Of a stretch of 64,000 nucleotides of DNA, positions 9,098 to 17,952 are shown one piece after another. The stretch covers positions 28,281-92,280 of the forward strand of contig CASFVA010000007.1 in assembly GCA_949298075.1 (NCBI GenBank), in the 5' to 3' direction. Position 1 is the first letter of the stretch, and the number at the start of each line of letters is the position of its first letter. Below the pieces are notes generated by a model, which saw only the letters and a program-made list of their open reading frames with translations, did no database searches and had not been told where the DNA came from. The position numbers and the translations under genes were made by a program. The DNA is from an uncultured Lentisphaeria bacterium (lineage in GTDB: Bacteria; Verrucomicrobiota; Lentisphaeria; Victivallales; Victivallaceae).

Positions 9098-10096
9098 TCA
9101 GCCCGAATCGCGCACGATGAGTTCGGAGTTGAACATCCGGCGCCGAATCGCCGGGGGCTCTCCTCTCAGGCACTCCTGCAGCATTTCAAAGGCGGCGGCG
9201 CACATGGCGTTGAGCGGCTGGCGCATGGTGGTCAGCGCCGGACTGGCATAGGCTCCGAAACGCAGATCGTCATGGCCGCCGGTAAAAAAATCCTTTCCCG
9301 GAGTCAGACCGTATTTCCGGACTGCCGCCATCGCGCCGAGGGCGGTGGTGTCGGTCACACAGAAGAGGCCGCCGCAGCTGTTTCCGGAACTGAAAAAGGC
9401 GGAAACGTTTTCGAAAGCGAAATGTTCGTTGTCCTGACGAATTGTGCTCCGGACCGGCAGATAACGCGGCTCAAGACCATGGCGGCGCATTTCGTCGGTG
9501 TAGCCGGCGCGGCGTTCGACCGCGGTGGGATTGCCGTTGCCGTAAAAGCTGTCCAAATACCAGATGTCCGGAGTGTGTTTGAGCAGCCGGGCAGTCATGG
9601 CGGCGCCGGAAGCGCGGTTGTCGTTCAACACGCAGAAGCAGTCGTCCGAGAGCGGCCGGTCGAGGTAAATCACCGGCAGATTACGGGCGGCGAGTTCATG
9701 GGTTTTCAGGTCAGCTCCGGGCGTGGCCGGAACCGCCAGCAGAGCGCAGACCTTGAGCGCCAGAAAACTGCGGATGATGGCGCGTTCGACTGCGGCGTCA
9801 TTATAACTGGATTTGTAAATGAGCATGAAGCCGGCGGCGGCGGCCAGCTGTTCAAGTTCTTCGATCATCGCACTGTAGAATTGATCGGTGACATAGGGTA
9901 CGACCAGCGCGACCAGGTTGGTGGCGCCGCGCCGCAGTCCCCGCGCGTTGTGATCGGGAATGTAGCCGAGCTCATCGCAGATCCGCAGCACCCGGTCCCG
10001 GGTTGCCTGACGTACTCCGGCGGCGCCGTTGAGCACCTTCGATACCGTATAACGCGACAAGCCGGCCTGTTTGGCGATGTCTTCAGCCGTTATCAT
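9098..10096 (-). CDS. LacI-family transcriptional regulator
   Basis: This is a typical 332-residue LacI/GalR repressor. The N-terminal helix-turn-helix and hinge are clear (ITAEDIAKQAGLSRYTVSKV, LNGAAGVRQATRDRVL, GYIPDHNARGLRRG). A periplasmic-binding-like effector domain follows (LVALVVPYVTDQFYSAMIEEL, then GGHDDLRFGAYASPALTT and MRQPLNAMCAAAFEML). It is divergent from the isomerase-aldolase-kinase operon at 10447 and upstream of the GH20-like gene on the same strand. It is therefore the best candidate to bind the two CACGTG-centred palindromes at 10388-10429. Effector unknown. Confidence 0.95.
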   Translation of the reverse strand: MITAEDIAKQAGLSRYTVSKVLNGAAGVRQATRDRVLRICDELGYIPDHNARGLRRGATNLVALVVPYVTDQFYSAMIEELEQLAAAAGFMLIYKSSYNDAAVERAIIRSFLALKVCALLAVPATPGADLKTHELAARNLPVIYLDRPLSDDCFCVLNDNRASGAAMTARLLKHTPDIWYLDSFYGNGNPTAVERRAGYTDEMRRHGLEPRYLPVRSTIRQDNEHFAFENVSAFFSSGNSCGGLFCVTDTTALGAMAAVRKYGLTPGKDFFTGGHDDLRFGAYASPALTTMRQPLNAMCAAAFEMLQECLRGEPPAIRRRMFNSELIVRDSG

Positions 10097-10446
10097 TATT
10101 ATTCTTCAAAGTTCGTTAAAAATGTTGCTTTATTTGCGGTGCCATCTCTGTTCAGACGGCATGCCGCAATTTTCATCCGGGATGGTTCATTATACCGAAT
10201 AAAAATATATCATTCTGGGGCCTTAGTCAAGCCTTGCCACTATGTTTTTAAGGATTGAATATGAAAAATTGTCATTGCAGTCTTCCGGTTGGATCGGGGC
10301 AATAAGACGCCTTTATTGAGAATTTCATCAGCAGAGTTTTGTTCGCCCCGGTGTGTATAGTTACTTAAATTAAAATCGGAAAAACACTTGACACGTGTCA
10401 ATTTGTGTGCTATAGTTGACACGTGCCAAAAAAGGAGGCAGGCCAT
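10097..10446. other. 350-base divergent intergenic region
   Basis: This is non-coding spacer between the LacI gene and the isomerase operon. The right end holds the strong promoter with two palindromes. On the minus strand TTGACT (10230-10225) precedes a TATATT by 15 bases and may drive the LacI gene; a lone TATATCA half-site lies at 10206-10212. I see nothing coding in the middle. Confidence 0.6.
10388..10429 (+). promoter_or_regulatory. Consensus promoter with two LacI-type operators
   Basis: TTGACA (10388-10393), 17 bases and TATAGT (10411-10416) form a near-consensus sigma70 promoter. TTGACACGTGTCAA (10388-10401) is a perfect 14-base palindrome covering the -35. TTGACACGTGCCAA (10416-10429), one mismatch from it, starts at the last base of the -10. 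Their centres are 28 bases apart and each has a central CG, as LacI-family operators usually do. Binding would block the promoter from both sides. The divergent LacI gene is the obvious partner. Confidence 0.75.
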
Positions 10447-11853
10447 ATGCGGAACAAATTCAAGCTGGGATTTCTCCCAACCAGGCGGGTTTTTTTCTCG
10501 CAGGAGGAGTCAAGACTGGAAAGAGACAAAATTATAAAACGGATGCGGGAACTTGCTCCGGAGGTCGAACTTATTGACTTGCATGGGACCTGTTCCGATG
10601 GCTTGCTGGTCACCGAAAACGAGGCTGTCGCCGTCGCCGAGAAATTCCGGGCGGCGGGAGTTGACGCGGTGTTTGCGCCTCATTGTAATTTCGGATGTGA
10701 AGGGGCAGTGGCCCTTGCCGCCAGATCCATCAGTCGTCCACTGCTGCTGTGGGGGCCGCGGGATAATTCTCCTGAACCTGATGGCACTCGGCTTCGCGAC
10801 ACTCAGTGCGGGCTCTTTGCAACCGGAAAAGTGCTTCAGAGATTCGGGGTCCCGTTCACCTACATTGTCAACTCACGTCTGGACGAACCGGTTTTTGGAC
10901 AGGGCTTTGTCAATTTTCTCCGGGCTGCCAATGTGGTTAAACACTTTAAAAACGCCCGAATTGGTCAGATCGGCACCAGACCGCGGGATTTTTATTCGGT
11001 GATTATAAATGAAGGCGAGCTTCTGGAACGGTTTGGAATCCAGGTCATCCCCTGGGAACTGTCGGCCCTGGTGCGGCAGGCGAAACGCCGGCTTGCTGCC
11101 CGTGGTTCTGAATTGATAGAAGAAGCTGAGTCTTTTGGTCATGTGGCTGATTTTTCGGCTTGCCCATCCGATACCGCACTCAAGCTGGCGGCCATCAAAC
11201 TGGCAATTGATGAATGGAGATCGCATGAGGGACTCGATGCCGCCGCAATTCAGTGCTGGGATTCCCTGCAGGATGAGTTTGGCGTCACCCCCTGCTTTGT
11301 CAATGCGGTGTTGACCGGAAAAGGGTTTCCGGTGGCGTGTGAAACGGACATTCACGGTGCGATAAGTTCGCTGATGCTGCAAAGTGCGGATCTGGCAACG
11401 CAGCCAACCTTTTTTGCGGATCTGACGATTCGTCATCCCGGGGATGACAATGCAGAACTTCTGTGGCACTGCGGTCCGTTTCCGCCGGAACTGGCCGCTG
11501 GATCGTGCAGCGTTGGCCGGCACTTTGTACTGCCCAGCCACGCGCCGGGGACTTGTTCCTGGCGGCTCCGGGACGGTGATGTCAGTTTGGTTCGCTTTGA
11601 CGGAATCGGCGGCCGGTATTCTTTGTTCTGCGGTGAGGGCAGGATTGTTGAAGGGCCCTTCAATCAGGGAACTTACGGATACGTCAAAGTCGAGAACTGG
11701 CCATTGTGGGAGGAAAAGCTGGTCCGGGGGCCGTACATTCATCACATCTCGGGAGCGTTCGGAAAATTTACGCCAGTGTTCAGGGAAGCGGTCAGATATC
11801 TGGATGTAAATCTTGATCTGCCTCTCAGTTTCGGAGGTGAAGCATGCCGCTGA
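10447..11853 (+). CDS. L-fucose/L-arabinose isomerase-superfamily protein
   Basis: This is a 468-residue cytoplasmic protein of the fucose/arabinose isomerase superfamily, expected to interconvert an aldose and a ketose. The N-terminal Rossmann-like domains show LGFLPTRRVFFSQEE and VDAVFAPHCNFGCEGAVA. A substrate/metal region follows (AIQCWDSLQDEFG, ACETDIHGAISSLM), and the barrel-like C-terminal domain has the late His (YIHHISGAFG). It is clearly distinct from the classical FucI at the left edge and shorter. The start ATG 10447 has AGGAGG eight bases upstream. The gene overlaps the next by ten bases, so the two are translationally coupled. It shares its operon with an aldolase and a sugar kinase. 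The sugar cannot be read from the sequence. Confidence 0.85.
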   Translation: MRNKFKLGFLPTRRVFFSQEESRLERDKIIKRMRELAPEVELIDLHGTCSDGLLVTENEAVAVAEKFRAAGVDAVFAPHCNFGCEGAVALAARSISRPLLLWGPRDNSPEPDGTRLRDTQCGLFATGKVLQRFGVPFTYIVNSRLDEPVFGQGFVNFLRAANVVKHFKNARIGQIGTRPRDFYSVIINEGELLERFGIQVIPWELSALVRQAKRRLAARGSELIEEAESFGHVADFSACPSDTALKLAAIKLAIDEWRSHEGLDAAAIQCWDSLQDEFGVTPCFVNAVLTGKGFPVACETDIHGAISSLMLQSADLATQPTFFADLTIRHPGDDNAELLWHCGPFPPELAAGSCSVGRHFVLPSHAPGTCSWRLRDGDVSLVRFDGIGGRYSLFCGEGRIVEGPFNQGTYGYVKVENWPLWEEKLVRGPYIHHISGAFGKFTPVFREAVRYLDVNLDLPLSFGGEACR

Positions 11854-12821
11854 TTGTCGAAAAACGCGCCGCCAGACGGGAGATGGACTTGGTGTCGGCC
11901 TGCGGAGCGGCCATGCCAATATTCTGCACTGCAAGCCATTGGAATACGGAGGCGATTCTGCTGGCTGCCCTGAAATTCTGCGAAAAATACCAATTGGAGA
12001 CGATCCCGTTATCGGTGGCAATGACTTTCAACTACCCATACATGTCGCAGGCTCGGCGCGTAACTCGTTCCGGGGAGGCGAAGCTGGGATTCATTGCCAT
12101 AATGCGGCATCTGGATTTGTTGTGCAACGGCACCGGCTCGCCTTATCAAAGGATCAAGGTGCTGCCGCATCTTGATCACGCCGACCCGAACCGGGATCAC
12201 TGGGCATTGACGGAGGGCGCCAAATACCTGGCTTCGGTCATGTTTGATGCCCAGGCCTATCCAAAAGCTGACAATGTGAGGATGACGGGGGATTATGTCC
12301 GACGGTACGGCAGCGATGTTCTGGTCGAGGGAATTATGGAAGAGCTTGCTGTTTCGGCACGGCACGAAGGTGCGCATTCGGTGGCGAATGACAATTATTT
12401 TCAGGCGGCAGAGGAATATGTCCGCCGGACCGGAATTGATTTTTTAGTTGCCGACCTTGGCACCGAGCAGCAGTCGGTTTCAAGCGGGCAGGTTAATTAT
12501 CAGAAAGATAGGGCGAGGAGGCTTACCAAGGCGCTTGGCCGTCCTATGCTGGTTCTGCACGGCACGTCATCGTTGACTGATTGCCAGATGCAGGGGCTGG
12601 CCGGTGACGGGGTGGTCAGAGTTAATATGTGGACCAGGATCGCCAGGGAAGCGGGAAAATTTGCCGCATTTCAACTGTTCCGGGACATTGAACAAATTTG
12701 TGCCGGCAATTTCGAAGCCATAGAGTCCAGACAGTACATTTACAATTCCATTGACAAGGCTTCCGAGCTGATGCTGGAAGTGCTGGAAACCCTTAACTAT
12801 GCTAATTTTGCCAAGAGATAA
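11844..12821 (+). CDS. Class II (FbaA/GatY-like) ketose-phosphate aldolase
   Basis: This is a 325-residue zinc-type class II aldolase related to fructose- and tagatose-bisphosphate aldolases. The hallmark LPHLDHADP gives H109, D111 and H112, matching the LHLDH zinc/catalytic block. Further family blocks are ARHEGAHSVAND and the phosphate-loop-like VLHGTSSL. It would split a ketose phosphate to a triose phosphate (often dihydroxyacetone phosphate) plus an aldehyde. It starts inside the end of the isomerase gene with GGAGG six bases before ATG, and ends two bases before the kinase start. Classical fuculose or rhamnulose routes use the unrelated FucA/RhaD fold, so this gene set is not the textbook fucose pathway. 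Confidence 0.85.
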   Translation: MPLIVEKRAARREMDLVSACGAAMPIFCTASHWNTEAILLAALKFCEKYQLETIPLSVAMTFNYPYMSQARRVTRSGEAKLGFIAIMRHLDLLCNGTGSPYQRIKVLPHLDHADPNRDHWALTEGAKYLASVMFDAQAYPKADNVRMTGDYVRRYGSDVLVEGIMEELAVSARHEGAHSVANDNYFQAAEEYVRRTGIDFLVADLGTEQQSVSSGQVNYQKDRARRLTKALGRPMLVLHGTSSLTDCQMQGLAGDGVVRVNMWTRIAREAGKFAAFQLFRDIEQICAGNFEAIESRQYIYNSIDKASELMLEVLETLNYANFAKR

Positions 12822-12823
12822 CC

Positions 12824-14320
12824 ATGAGTTTGATGGGCATTGACATTGGTACCAGCGGCTGCAAAGCGGTGGTTTTTCGAAGGGACGGAAAAATGATCAG
12901 CCGGGCCTATCGGAGTTACGGGCTGCGTTATTGCGACTCGGGCTGCGTCGTTCTGCCCAGTTTGGAAGTCTGGCGGAAAGTCAGGGAAGTAATTGCCGAG
13001 GCTGCTGGAATGAGCGGCAATGATCCGGTTTGTGCTTTGGCGGCGACATCAATGGGTGAAGCTGTGGTGCCGTTTGATGCCGGCGGTGTCATGCTTGATG
13101 ATTGCATAACCGGACTTGACCGCCGCGGCAGTGACTTGTCGCATCAGCTTCAGACTGCAATTTCCGCCGAGGAATTATATCGCATTACCGGACTTTGGCC
13201 GATACCGGGTTTGACTCTGAACAATTTGATGTGGATCCACCGGTACCGCCGCAAGTTGTGGAATAACACCGCTTGTTTTCTACCATGGGCCGATGTTGTG
13301 GCGTATCGTCTCTGCGGCCGGGCGGTGTTCAACCACTCACTCGCCGGCCGGACACTGTTGTTCGATCTTGGCGCCGGGAGCTGGAGCGGGAACATTGCCG
13401 AGGCCTCTGGAGTTGATTTAGGCAAAATGCCGCCTCTGACCGGTTCGGGGATCCCGCTGGGTAGAATTCGTTCCGATGTTGCCGGTGAGTTGAATCTGTC
13501 TCCGGAAACCTTGATTGTCAGCGGCACTCATGACCAGTGCGCCGCCTCCATGGGAGTCGGTGCATGTCGACAAAACGGAGTAATGCTCGGACTGGGAACT
13601 TTCGCCTGTCTGGTAATAACCCACCGGGAGGGCGGGGATTTCTCTCCGTTCAGATCACTAAAGTTGAATGTTGAACTGGGGGCGATTGACGGGCTGTTCG
13701 CCAGTTTTGCTTATCATGCGTCCGGTGGAGCGCTTATCAACTGGATGCGTCGTGAATTTTATCGTGATCTAAGTGAAGATGACGCGTACCGGTTTATGTA
13801 TGCTGAGATTAATGATGAAGCCGAGACTCCTTGCGTTCTGCCCTATTTTGCCGGGACCGGATTTCCCCACGAGGCCGGCGGCGGCTGTGGAGCATTCTGC
13901 GACCTTGGTTTCAACCAGTCGCGGGCTGCTCTGCTCAAGGGAGCGATGGAGGGGGTTGTCCTCTTTTTCCGGGAGGTGTTGGAAAAACTGCGATCGTTTG
14001 GTGTCTGTCCGGATGAAATCAGCATCACCGGCGGCGGCAGTGAGTCAGAAATCTGGCTGCGCCTGGTCGCTGATCTGCTGGAAACTCCGGTGCGCCAAGC
14101 CGAAATCCCGGATTGCGGCGCGCTGGGCGCGGCAATTCTGGCAGGGATAGGGGCCGGTGTATTTTCCGGTTCGGCCGAAGCGGTGGCTCAAATGGTCCGG
14201 CCCGGCCGGTTGATTCTGCCTGATCCTCGGGCAGCCCGGCGCAGTGCCGGATTGTTCCGCCGTTATCTGGATCGCAGAAAACGCCTGTTTGAATGCGGCG
14301 GCGGAGCCGGATGGCGGTGA
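12824..14320 (+). CDS. FGGY-family carbohydrate kinase
   Basis: This is a 498-residue FGGY-type sugar kinase (relatives: xylulokinase, L-fuculokinase, rhamnulokinase). It phosphorylates a ketose or polyol with ATP in the cytoplasm. The N-terminal phosphate loop is MGIDIGTSGCKAVVF. The second actin-fold half begins near SGTHDQCAASMGVGA, where the Asp of THDQ is the usual catalytic base. The C-terminal signature ITGGGSESEIWLRLVADLLE is intact. It is the third gene of the isomerase-aldolase-kinase operon. The three functions in one operon make a complete upper pathway: isomerise, phosphorylate, cleave. Confidence 0.92.
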   Translation: MSLMGIDIGTSGCKAVVFRRDGKMISRAYRSYGLRYCDSGCVVLPSLEVWRKVREVIAEAAGMSGNDPVCALAATSMGEAVVPFDAGGVMLDDCITGLDRRGSDLSHQLQTAISAEELYRITGLWPIPGLTLNNLMWIHRYRRKLWNNTACFLPWADVVAYRLCGRAVFNHSLAGRTLLFDLGAGSWSGNIAEASGVDLGKMPPLTGSGIPLGRIRSDVAGELNLSPETLIVSGTHDQCAASMGVGACRQNGVMLGLGTFACLVITHREGGDFSPFRSLKLNVELGAIDGLFASFAYHASGGALINWMRREFYRDLSEDDAYRFMYAEINDEAETPCVLPYFAGTGFPHEAGGGCGAFCDLGFNQSRAALLKGAMEGVVLFFREVLEKLRSFGVCPDEISITGGGSESEIWLRLVADLLETPVRQAEIPDCGALGAAILAGIGAGVFSGSAEAVAQMVRPGRLILPDPRAARRSAGLFRRYLDRRKRLFECGGGAGWR

Positions 14321-14410
14321 CGGCGCCGGAATTTTTCCTGGATTGTTTTGCAATGAATCGACAGCGGAGTTATAATAACAATGGAATAATCTTAACGACG
14401 GAGGCAGGCA

Positions 14411-16579
14411 GTGTATTTGAATTACAAACGGTTTTCCCTGGTGTTTGATCCGGAGCATTTCAGCTTTTCCGTGCTGTACAGCCCGGAGGCGGACGGGGGC
14501 GAACAGACGGTGGTTGATCAGGCTTTCATCACCATGACCACTATCGACGGCCGGCCGCTGACAACGGCCGATTTTGCAGCACCACGGATTGATTCCGGCA
14601 TGGAAACCGACCGGGTATGGTGGCGGATCACCTGTCCCGGGGGACCGGCTTCCACGCCGGAGGTTGCCGTGCTGCTCAGTCTGGACTCCCGGGGCGCACG
14701 CTGCCGATTCAACGGCCGGGCGGTATTTTCGGTGCGCGGTGGTTTGATCTGGGGCGCTGATCCCGGGAAAGCCACCTTTGCGGTCCGCGAGGAAAAGTCG
14801 GAGAATCCGGTGCTGCGGGCGTCCTCCGGGCCGGCGGCGCCGGCGGGGGCGAACGCGCTTTTCGACCGGCTGACGGACCGGATTTTCCGGATTTTCTGCG
14901 AGGGGACGCTGCGTCTGCGCTTCAACTGGGCGGAGCAGCGGTACGAACTGGGTTACCGCTCCGGGTTGGACTACGGCCGTGAACTGGTATTCTCGGTCCG
15001 GGAAAACCTGATGCGCGACCGCTTCAATCTGCCCTATGCTCCGATTCGCAAGGCGCACGGATTTGCCGTGCCGCCGGTCGGCTGGATGACCTGGTATGCA
15101 GTCCGGTTCGGCGCTTCGGCCGAAGTGGTGCTTGCCAACGCTTCGGAGTTGCTCCGCCGGTTCGGCGCCTACTGCGGGCGTCTGGTGGTCTGGGTTGACT
15201 GGGAGTGGTGCCACCGCGACTGGGAAGGTCACGGCGAGCCCGGCGCGGACATTTTTCATCCCCGTCGCGACCCGTATCCGGAGGGCCTGGCGCCGGTGGC
15301 AGCGGCACTGACAAAGATGGGACTGATTCCGGCGCTCTGGATCGGGGCGACCAACGAAGGCCGGCAGAATGCCGAACTTGAGGCTCATCCCGAGTGGGTG
15401 TTGGGACGGCATGCGATGTGGTGCGGCCAGTGGTGGGTGGATCCGAGTCATCCCGGAGTGGTCTCAGAGTATATCCCGAAAATCTTCCGGCAGGTGCTGG
15501 ACTGGGGCTACCGGATGATCAAGTGGGACTGTCTGCCGGCCACACTCGAGAACGCCTGCCGTTTTCATGACCGCTTCGCCGATCCCGCGCTGTCGCCGGC
15601 AGCGGCGCTGCGACAGGTGGTGCAGGCGGCGCGGCGGACGGTCGGCGATGAGACTTATATGCTTTCGTGCGCCGGAGACAGCGAGCGCGACATCTGCTGC
15701 GCGATGGACAGCTTCGACGCCGCCCGGATCGGCGGTGACATTTTCGGCTGGGAAGAGTTCATCGACCAGGCCGTCGGCCGGGTGCTGCACTGCTACGCCT
15801 GGCACAACACGGCCATCTATTGCGATGCCGACAACCTGGTGCTGCGTGATGAATTCAACAACCTGGAGCAGGCGCGGAGCCGGGTTTCATTCTACGGGCT
15901 GACCGGACTGCCGGTCACTGTCGGCGATGCGTTTGCCGAATTGGACGACCGCCGTACCGATCTGTTGCGCCGGATAATTCCGCCGGTGGAAGCGCATCCG
16001 GCGGAACTGGTGCGCAAGCGGCGTGGCGGGCGCTGGCAGCTGGTTCAGCTCAATGTCGCACGGCCTTTCGGCGAATGGGTGGCGGCGGCGGCGATGAATC
16101 TGGGCGGCGACGAGGCGGAGCTGGTGATTGATCTGGCCGCCGATCTGGATCTGGAGTGCGGAAACGGTCGCCGATATGCGGTGTTTGATTTCTGGAACCG
16201 GAAGTTTCTCGGCGAATTCTCAACCAGACTGGTGGTGCGCGCTGCCGCCTTTGATACTGTGGTGCTGCGGATAACTCCGCTGGAAGCCGGAGTGCCGGCG
16301 GTGATCGGTTCATCGCGTCACATCACTCAGGGTGGCGTTGAGCTGCTGGATTTCCACTGGGATCCGGCGGCGGCGGTGGTGTCGGGGACGGTGCTCTGTG
16401 CCGAGGGTGAAGTCGAAGAACTCGTTCTGCTGCTGCCGGATTCCTTCCGGATCCGGGAAGCCTCCACCCCATGCCGGAGTTCCGGACGGCTGGCGGTGCT
16501 GGAGCTGACCGGCTCCATCGCCGCACCTTCCGGCTGGCGGCTGGAGCTGGAAGCGGGGGACGCCGCACCGGATGCCTGA
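14411..16579 (+). CDS. Melibiase-like alpha-glycosidase (GH36/GH27 clan)
   Basis: This is a 722-residue protein without a signal peptide, resembling clan GH-D alpha-galactosidases. After an N-terminal beta-sandwich (about 1-210) a TIM barrel starts at PPVGWMTWYAVRFG. It contains VWVDWEWCHRDW and the nucleophile-type motif MIKWDCLPA (Asp after KW). ARIGGDIFGWEEF probably supplies the acid/base Asp in the place of the RxSxD motif. A C-terminal beta domain follows (about 530-720). The start is a GTG at 14411 with GGAGG six bases before it. It follows the kinase gene by 90 bases and could belong to the same transcription unit, but it returns to the high GC typical of the rest of the window. Alpha-galactoside or fucoside substrates are both possible. 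Confidence 0.8.
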   Translation: MYLNYKRFSLVFDPEHFSFSVLYSPEADGGEQTVVDQAFITMTTIDGRPLTTADFAAPRIDSGMETDRVWWRITCPGGPASTPEVAVLLSLDSRGARCRFNGRAVFSVRGGLIWGADPGKATFAVREEKSENPVLRASSGPAAPAGANALFDRLTDRIFRIFCEGTLRLRFNWAEQRYELGYRSGLDYGRELVFSVRENLMRDRFNLPYAPIRKAHGFAVPPVGWMTWYAVRFGASAEVVLANASELLRRFGAYCGRLVVWVDWEWCHRDWEGHGEPGADIFHPRRDPYPEGLAPVAAALTKMGLIPALWIGATNEGRQNAELEAHPEWVLGRHAMWCGQWWVDPSHPGVVSEYIPKIFRQVLDWGYRMIKWDCLPATLENACRFHDRFADPALSPAAALRQVVQAARRTVGDETYMLSCAGDSERDICCAMDSFDAARIGGDIFGWEEFIDQAVGRVLHCYAWHNTAIYCDADNLVLRDEFNNLEQARSRVSFYGLTGLPVTVGDAFAELDDRRTDLLRRIIPPVEAHPAELVRKRRGGRWQLVQLNVARPFGEWVAAAAMNLGGDEAELVIDLAADLDLECGNGRRYAVFDFWNRKFLGEFSTRLVVRAAAFDTVVLRITPLEAGVPAVIGSSRHITQGGVELLDFHWDPAAAVVSGTVLCAEGEVEELVLLLPDSFRIREASTPCRSSGRLAVLELTGSIAAPSGWRLELEAGDAAPDA

Positions 16580-16593
16580 ATCCGGCCGTCGGA

Positions 16594-17946
16594 TTAGAGC
16601 TTTTCCACGGCGTCGTTCAGTACCCGGCGGACCAGCCGGACAATCGGAAAATCCGGCAGCCCGGCGAGGCGTTCCGCACCGGCCCGGAGCCGGGATGCGT
16701 CCGCGCCGGGGATGAAGTGGTCGTTGAGAATGGCCGCGATTTCCGCATAGACGGTATCCGGAACCGTCAGCAGCGGCGGCGGTTCCGGCGGATCCGGTTC
16801 CGGGGCCGCCGCCGCATAGTCGGCCGCGCTCCGGCCGGCGATCCGGCCGAACACCAGCACTTCCAGTCCGGCGTTGCCGCCGATCCGGTCGCGACCATGC
16901 ACCCCGCCGGCGGCCTCACCGGCGGCGAACAGCCCGGGAACGGAGGTCGCTCCGCCGGCGTCAATGCGAATTCCCCCTAACGTGGTATGGGCTCCGGGAC
17001 GGACTTCGAACTTCAGCTCCCGAAACGACGGTGTCAGTTTCCGGAACCGGCGGTAATACCCCGGATACCGTTCCGCGAAAACGGATTCGTCCAGCTGTGA
17101 CAGATCGTAGCAGATGCCGCCGTGCGGCAGGGCCCGTCCGGCATTGATGGCGTGCTGAATCAGTTCCGCCAGCCGCCGCTTGGGCGGCACCGGTTCCCCG
17201 GGATCGAGCAGGGAAACGCCGTGGCGGTCGAGCAGGCGCGCCCCTTCATGCAGCAGGGTCGTGATGACGGGGAAACCGGACAGCGACTCCGGATGGACAG
17301 TGACGGTCGGTTCAAACTGTACCAGTCCGGGATCGCGCAGCTCGGCCCCGGCTCCGATCGCCAGCAGCAGGGCGTCTCCGCGCAGTTGCTTGCTCCACGA
17401 GCTGAATTTCCAAAGTCCGGCGAAGCCACCGCCGGCGAGAATGACCGCCCGGGTCCGGAGAGTTGAACCATCCGCGAATTGCGCTCCGGCGATCCGTCCC
17501 CCTGAGGTCAGCAGCCGCACTACCCGGCGCGGTTCGACCGGAGCGGCCAGACACCGCATGGCCTGAAGTCCGGTGGAGGTGCCGGAGTGCACCACTCTCG
17601 GAAAACTGGAGCCGACCGCGTGCCGTGTGTCGTAGCTGCCGTCGGCCTTCCGGTCGAATGCCACGCCGAGGGTTTCGAGGCGGCGCAGTTCCGGCCGGGC
17701 GTGAATCGCGAGCGCGTGGACCAGTTCCGGATCGGCGGCGCCGCCGCCGGAGCGCAGCGTGTCGCGCTCCAGCGCTTCGGGCGAATCGCCGGGAGCGACC
17801 GGGACCGAGAAACCCATGATCTCCGGACTGGCCGCGCCGCCGGCATCGACAATCCGCACCCGCAGGTCCGGAGCACATTCCCGCAGTTCGGCCGCGGCAC
17901 TCAGCCCGGTCAGCCCGGCGCCGACGATCAGCACGTCGGTGGACAT
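16594..17946 (-). CDS. FAD-dependent oxidoreductase (fumarate reductase/succinate dehydrogenase flavoprotein type)
   Basis: This is a 450-residue flavoprotein of the FAD_binding_2 family. The dinucleotide-binding motif is VLIVGAGLTGLSAAAEL at the N-terminus. HTTLGGIRIDAGGATSVPGL and FAAGEAAGGVHGRDRIGGNA near the C-terminus match the FAD-contacting end of fumarate reductases and L-aspartate oxidase. No heme or Fe-S motif and no signal peptide are seen. It is the last gene of a four-gene operon (SDR, DUF5696-like glycosidase, IlvD/Edd dehydratase, this gene), six bases after the dehydratase stop. It probably oxidises or reduces an intermediate of that sugar-acid route; substrate unknown. The gene is convergent with the melibiase-like gene, with a 14-base gap. 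Confidence 0.85.
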   Translation of the reverse strand: MSTDVLIVGAGLTGLSAAAELRECAPDLRVRIVDAGGAASPEIMGFSVPVAPGDSPEALERDTLRSGGGAADPELVHALAIHARPELRRLETLGVAFDRKADGSYDTRHAVGSSFPRVVHSGTSTGLQAMRCLAAPVEPRRVVRLLTSGGRIAGAQFADGSTLRTRAVILAGGGFAGLWKFSSWSKQLRGDALLLAIGAGAELRDPGLVQFEPTVTVHPESLSGFPVITTLLHEGARLLDRHGVSLLDPGEPVPPKRRLAELIQHAINAGRALPHGGICYDLSQLDESVFAERYPGYYRRFRKLTPSFRELKFEVRPGAHTTLGGIRIDAGGATSVPGLFAAGEAAGGVHGRDRIGGNAGLEVLVFGRIAGRSAADYAAAAPEPDPPEPPPLLTVPDTVYAEIAAILNDHFIPGADASRLRAGAERLAGLPDFPIVRLVRRVLNDAVEKL

Positions 17947-17952
17947 GGCCGC

